From Candidatus Anammoxibacter sp. (GTDB lineage Bacteria; Planctomycetota; Brocadiia; Brocadiales; Anammoxibacteraceae), in contig JAIQZQ010000048.1 of NCBI GenBank assembly GCA_021777105.1, positions 1 to 41,795 on the forward strand: a DNA stretch of 41,795 nucleotides, written 5' to 3'. Under the pieces are notes generated by a model. That model saw only the letters and a list, made by a program, of their open reading frames with translations, did not search any database and had not been told where the DNA came from. The position numbers were made by a program, and so were the translations under genes. Shown one piece after another: positions 41,778-41,795 of the stretch (position 1 is its first letter; each line of letters opens with the position of its first letter).

Positions 41778-41795
41778 TTTTGATGTTATAATTGA

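Overview
The window reads as chromosomal DNA of an uncultured bacterium with moderately low GC. It has AT-rich intergenic stretches, many starts without a clear Shine-Dalgarno sequence, and several families of dispersed repeats. No rRNA or tRNA gene was seen, so taxonomy rests on protein character. GyrA carries Ala/Pro where Escherichia coli has Ser83/Asp87, in a sequence context I associate with PVC-superphylum and Omnitrophota-like bacteria. This placement is inference, not proof.

Layout. 0.5-3.4 kb: an orphan hypothetical gene and two tandem response regulators that end in a membrane segment. 3.5-7.4 kb: a YaiI/YqxD protein, then a ferrous-iron uptake pair (feoB and a DtxR-type regulator carrying a FeoA-like domain). 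7.4-14.7 kb: the most unusual block. It holds a minus-strand cluster of an orphan ParA ATPase, a HEAT-repeat protein and two acidic coiled-coil proteins sharing a C-terminal motif, divergent from a FapA/DUF342 gene. 14.8-17.3 kb: dTDP-sugar genes (rfbA, rfbC) with a metallophosphoesterase. 17.5-18.7 kb: a LOR/SDH-domain enzyme. 18.9-20.9 kb: a CheY / CheC / PAS-GGDEF signalling operon. 21.2-23.1 kb: a GNAT acetyltransferase, a secreted protein and rsmE.

23.1-24.9 kb is an accessory graveyard: a truncated and frameshifted Rpn/DUF4351 gene, a nucleotidyltransferase remnant, a decayed hicAB module and a small unknown gene. It is followed by selO and an MFS transporter set among repeats. 28.4-35.4 kb is core: gyrA, an MBL-fold hydrolase and dnaE, probably co-transcribed. 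35.8-37.8 kb holds a membrane-anchored coiled-coil protein with twin CX3C motifs, a strong terminator and ndk. folD follows at 38.2-39.1 kb, bracketed by repeats. 39.4-41.8 kb is a second graveyard: decayed higBA, a Uma2-family gene, and a broken two-gene nucleotidyltransferase module.

How it fits together: housekeeping functions (replication, one-carbon metabolism, rRNA methylation) are interrupted by mobile or addictive modules in decay and by repeats that recur in inverted and rearranged order. The best candidate for an undescribed system is the ParA-HEAT-coiled-coil cluster. It looks like an intracellular positioning or scaffold machine, because ParA has no ParB here.
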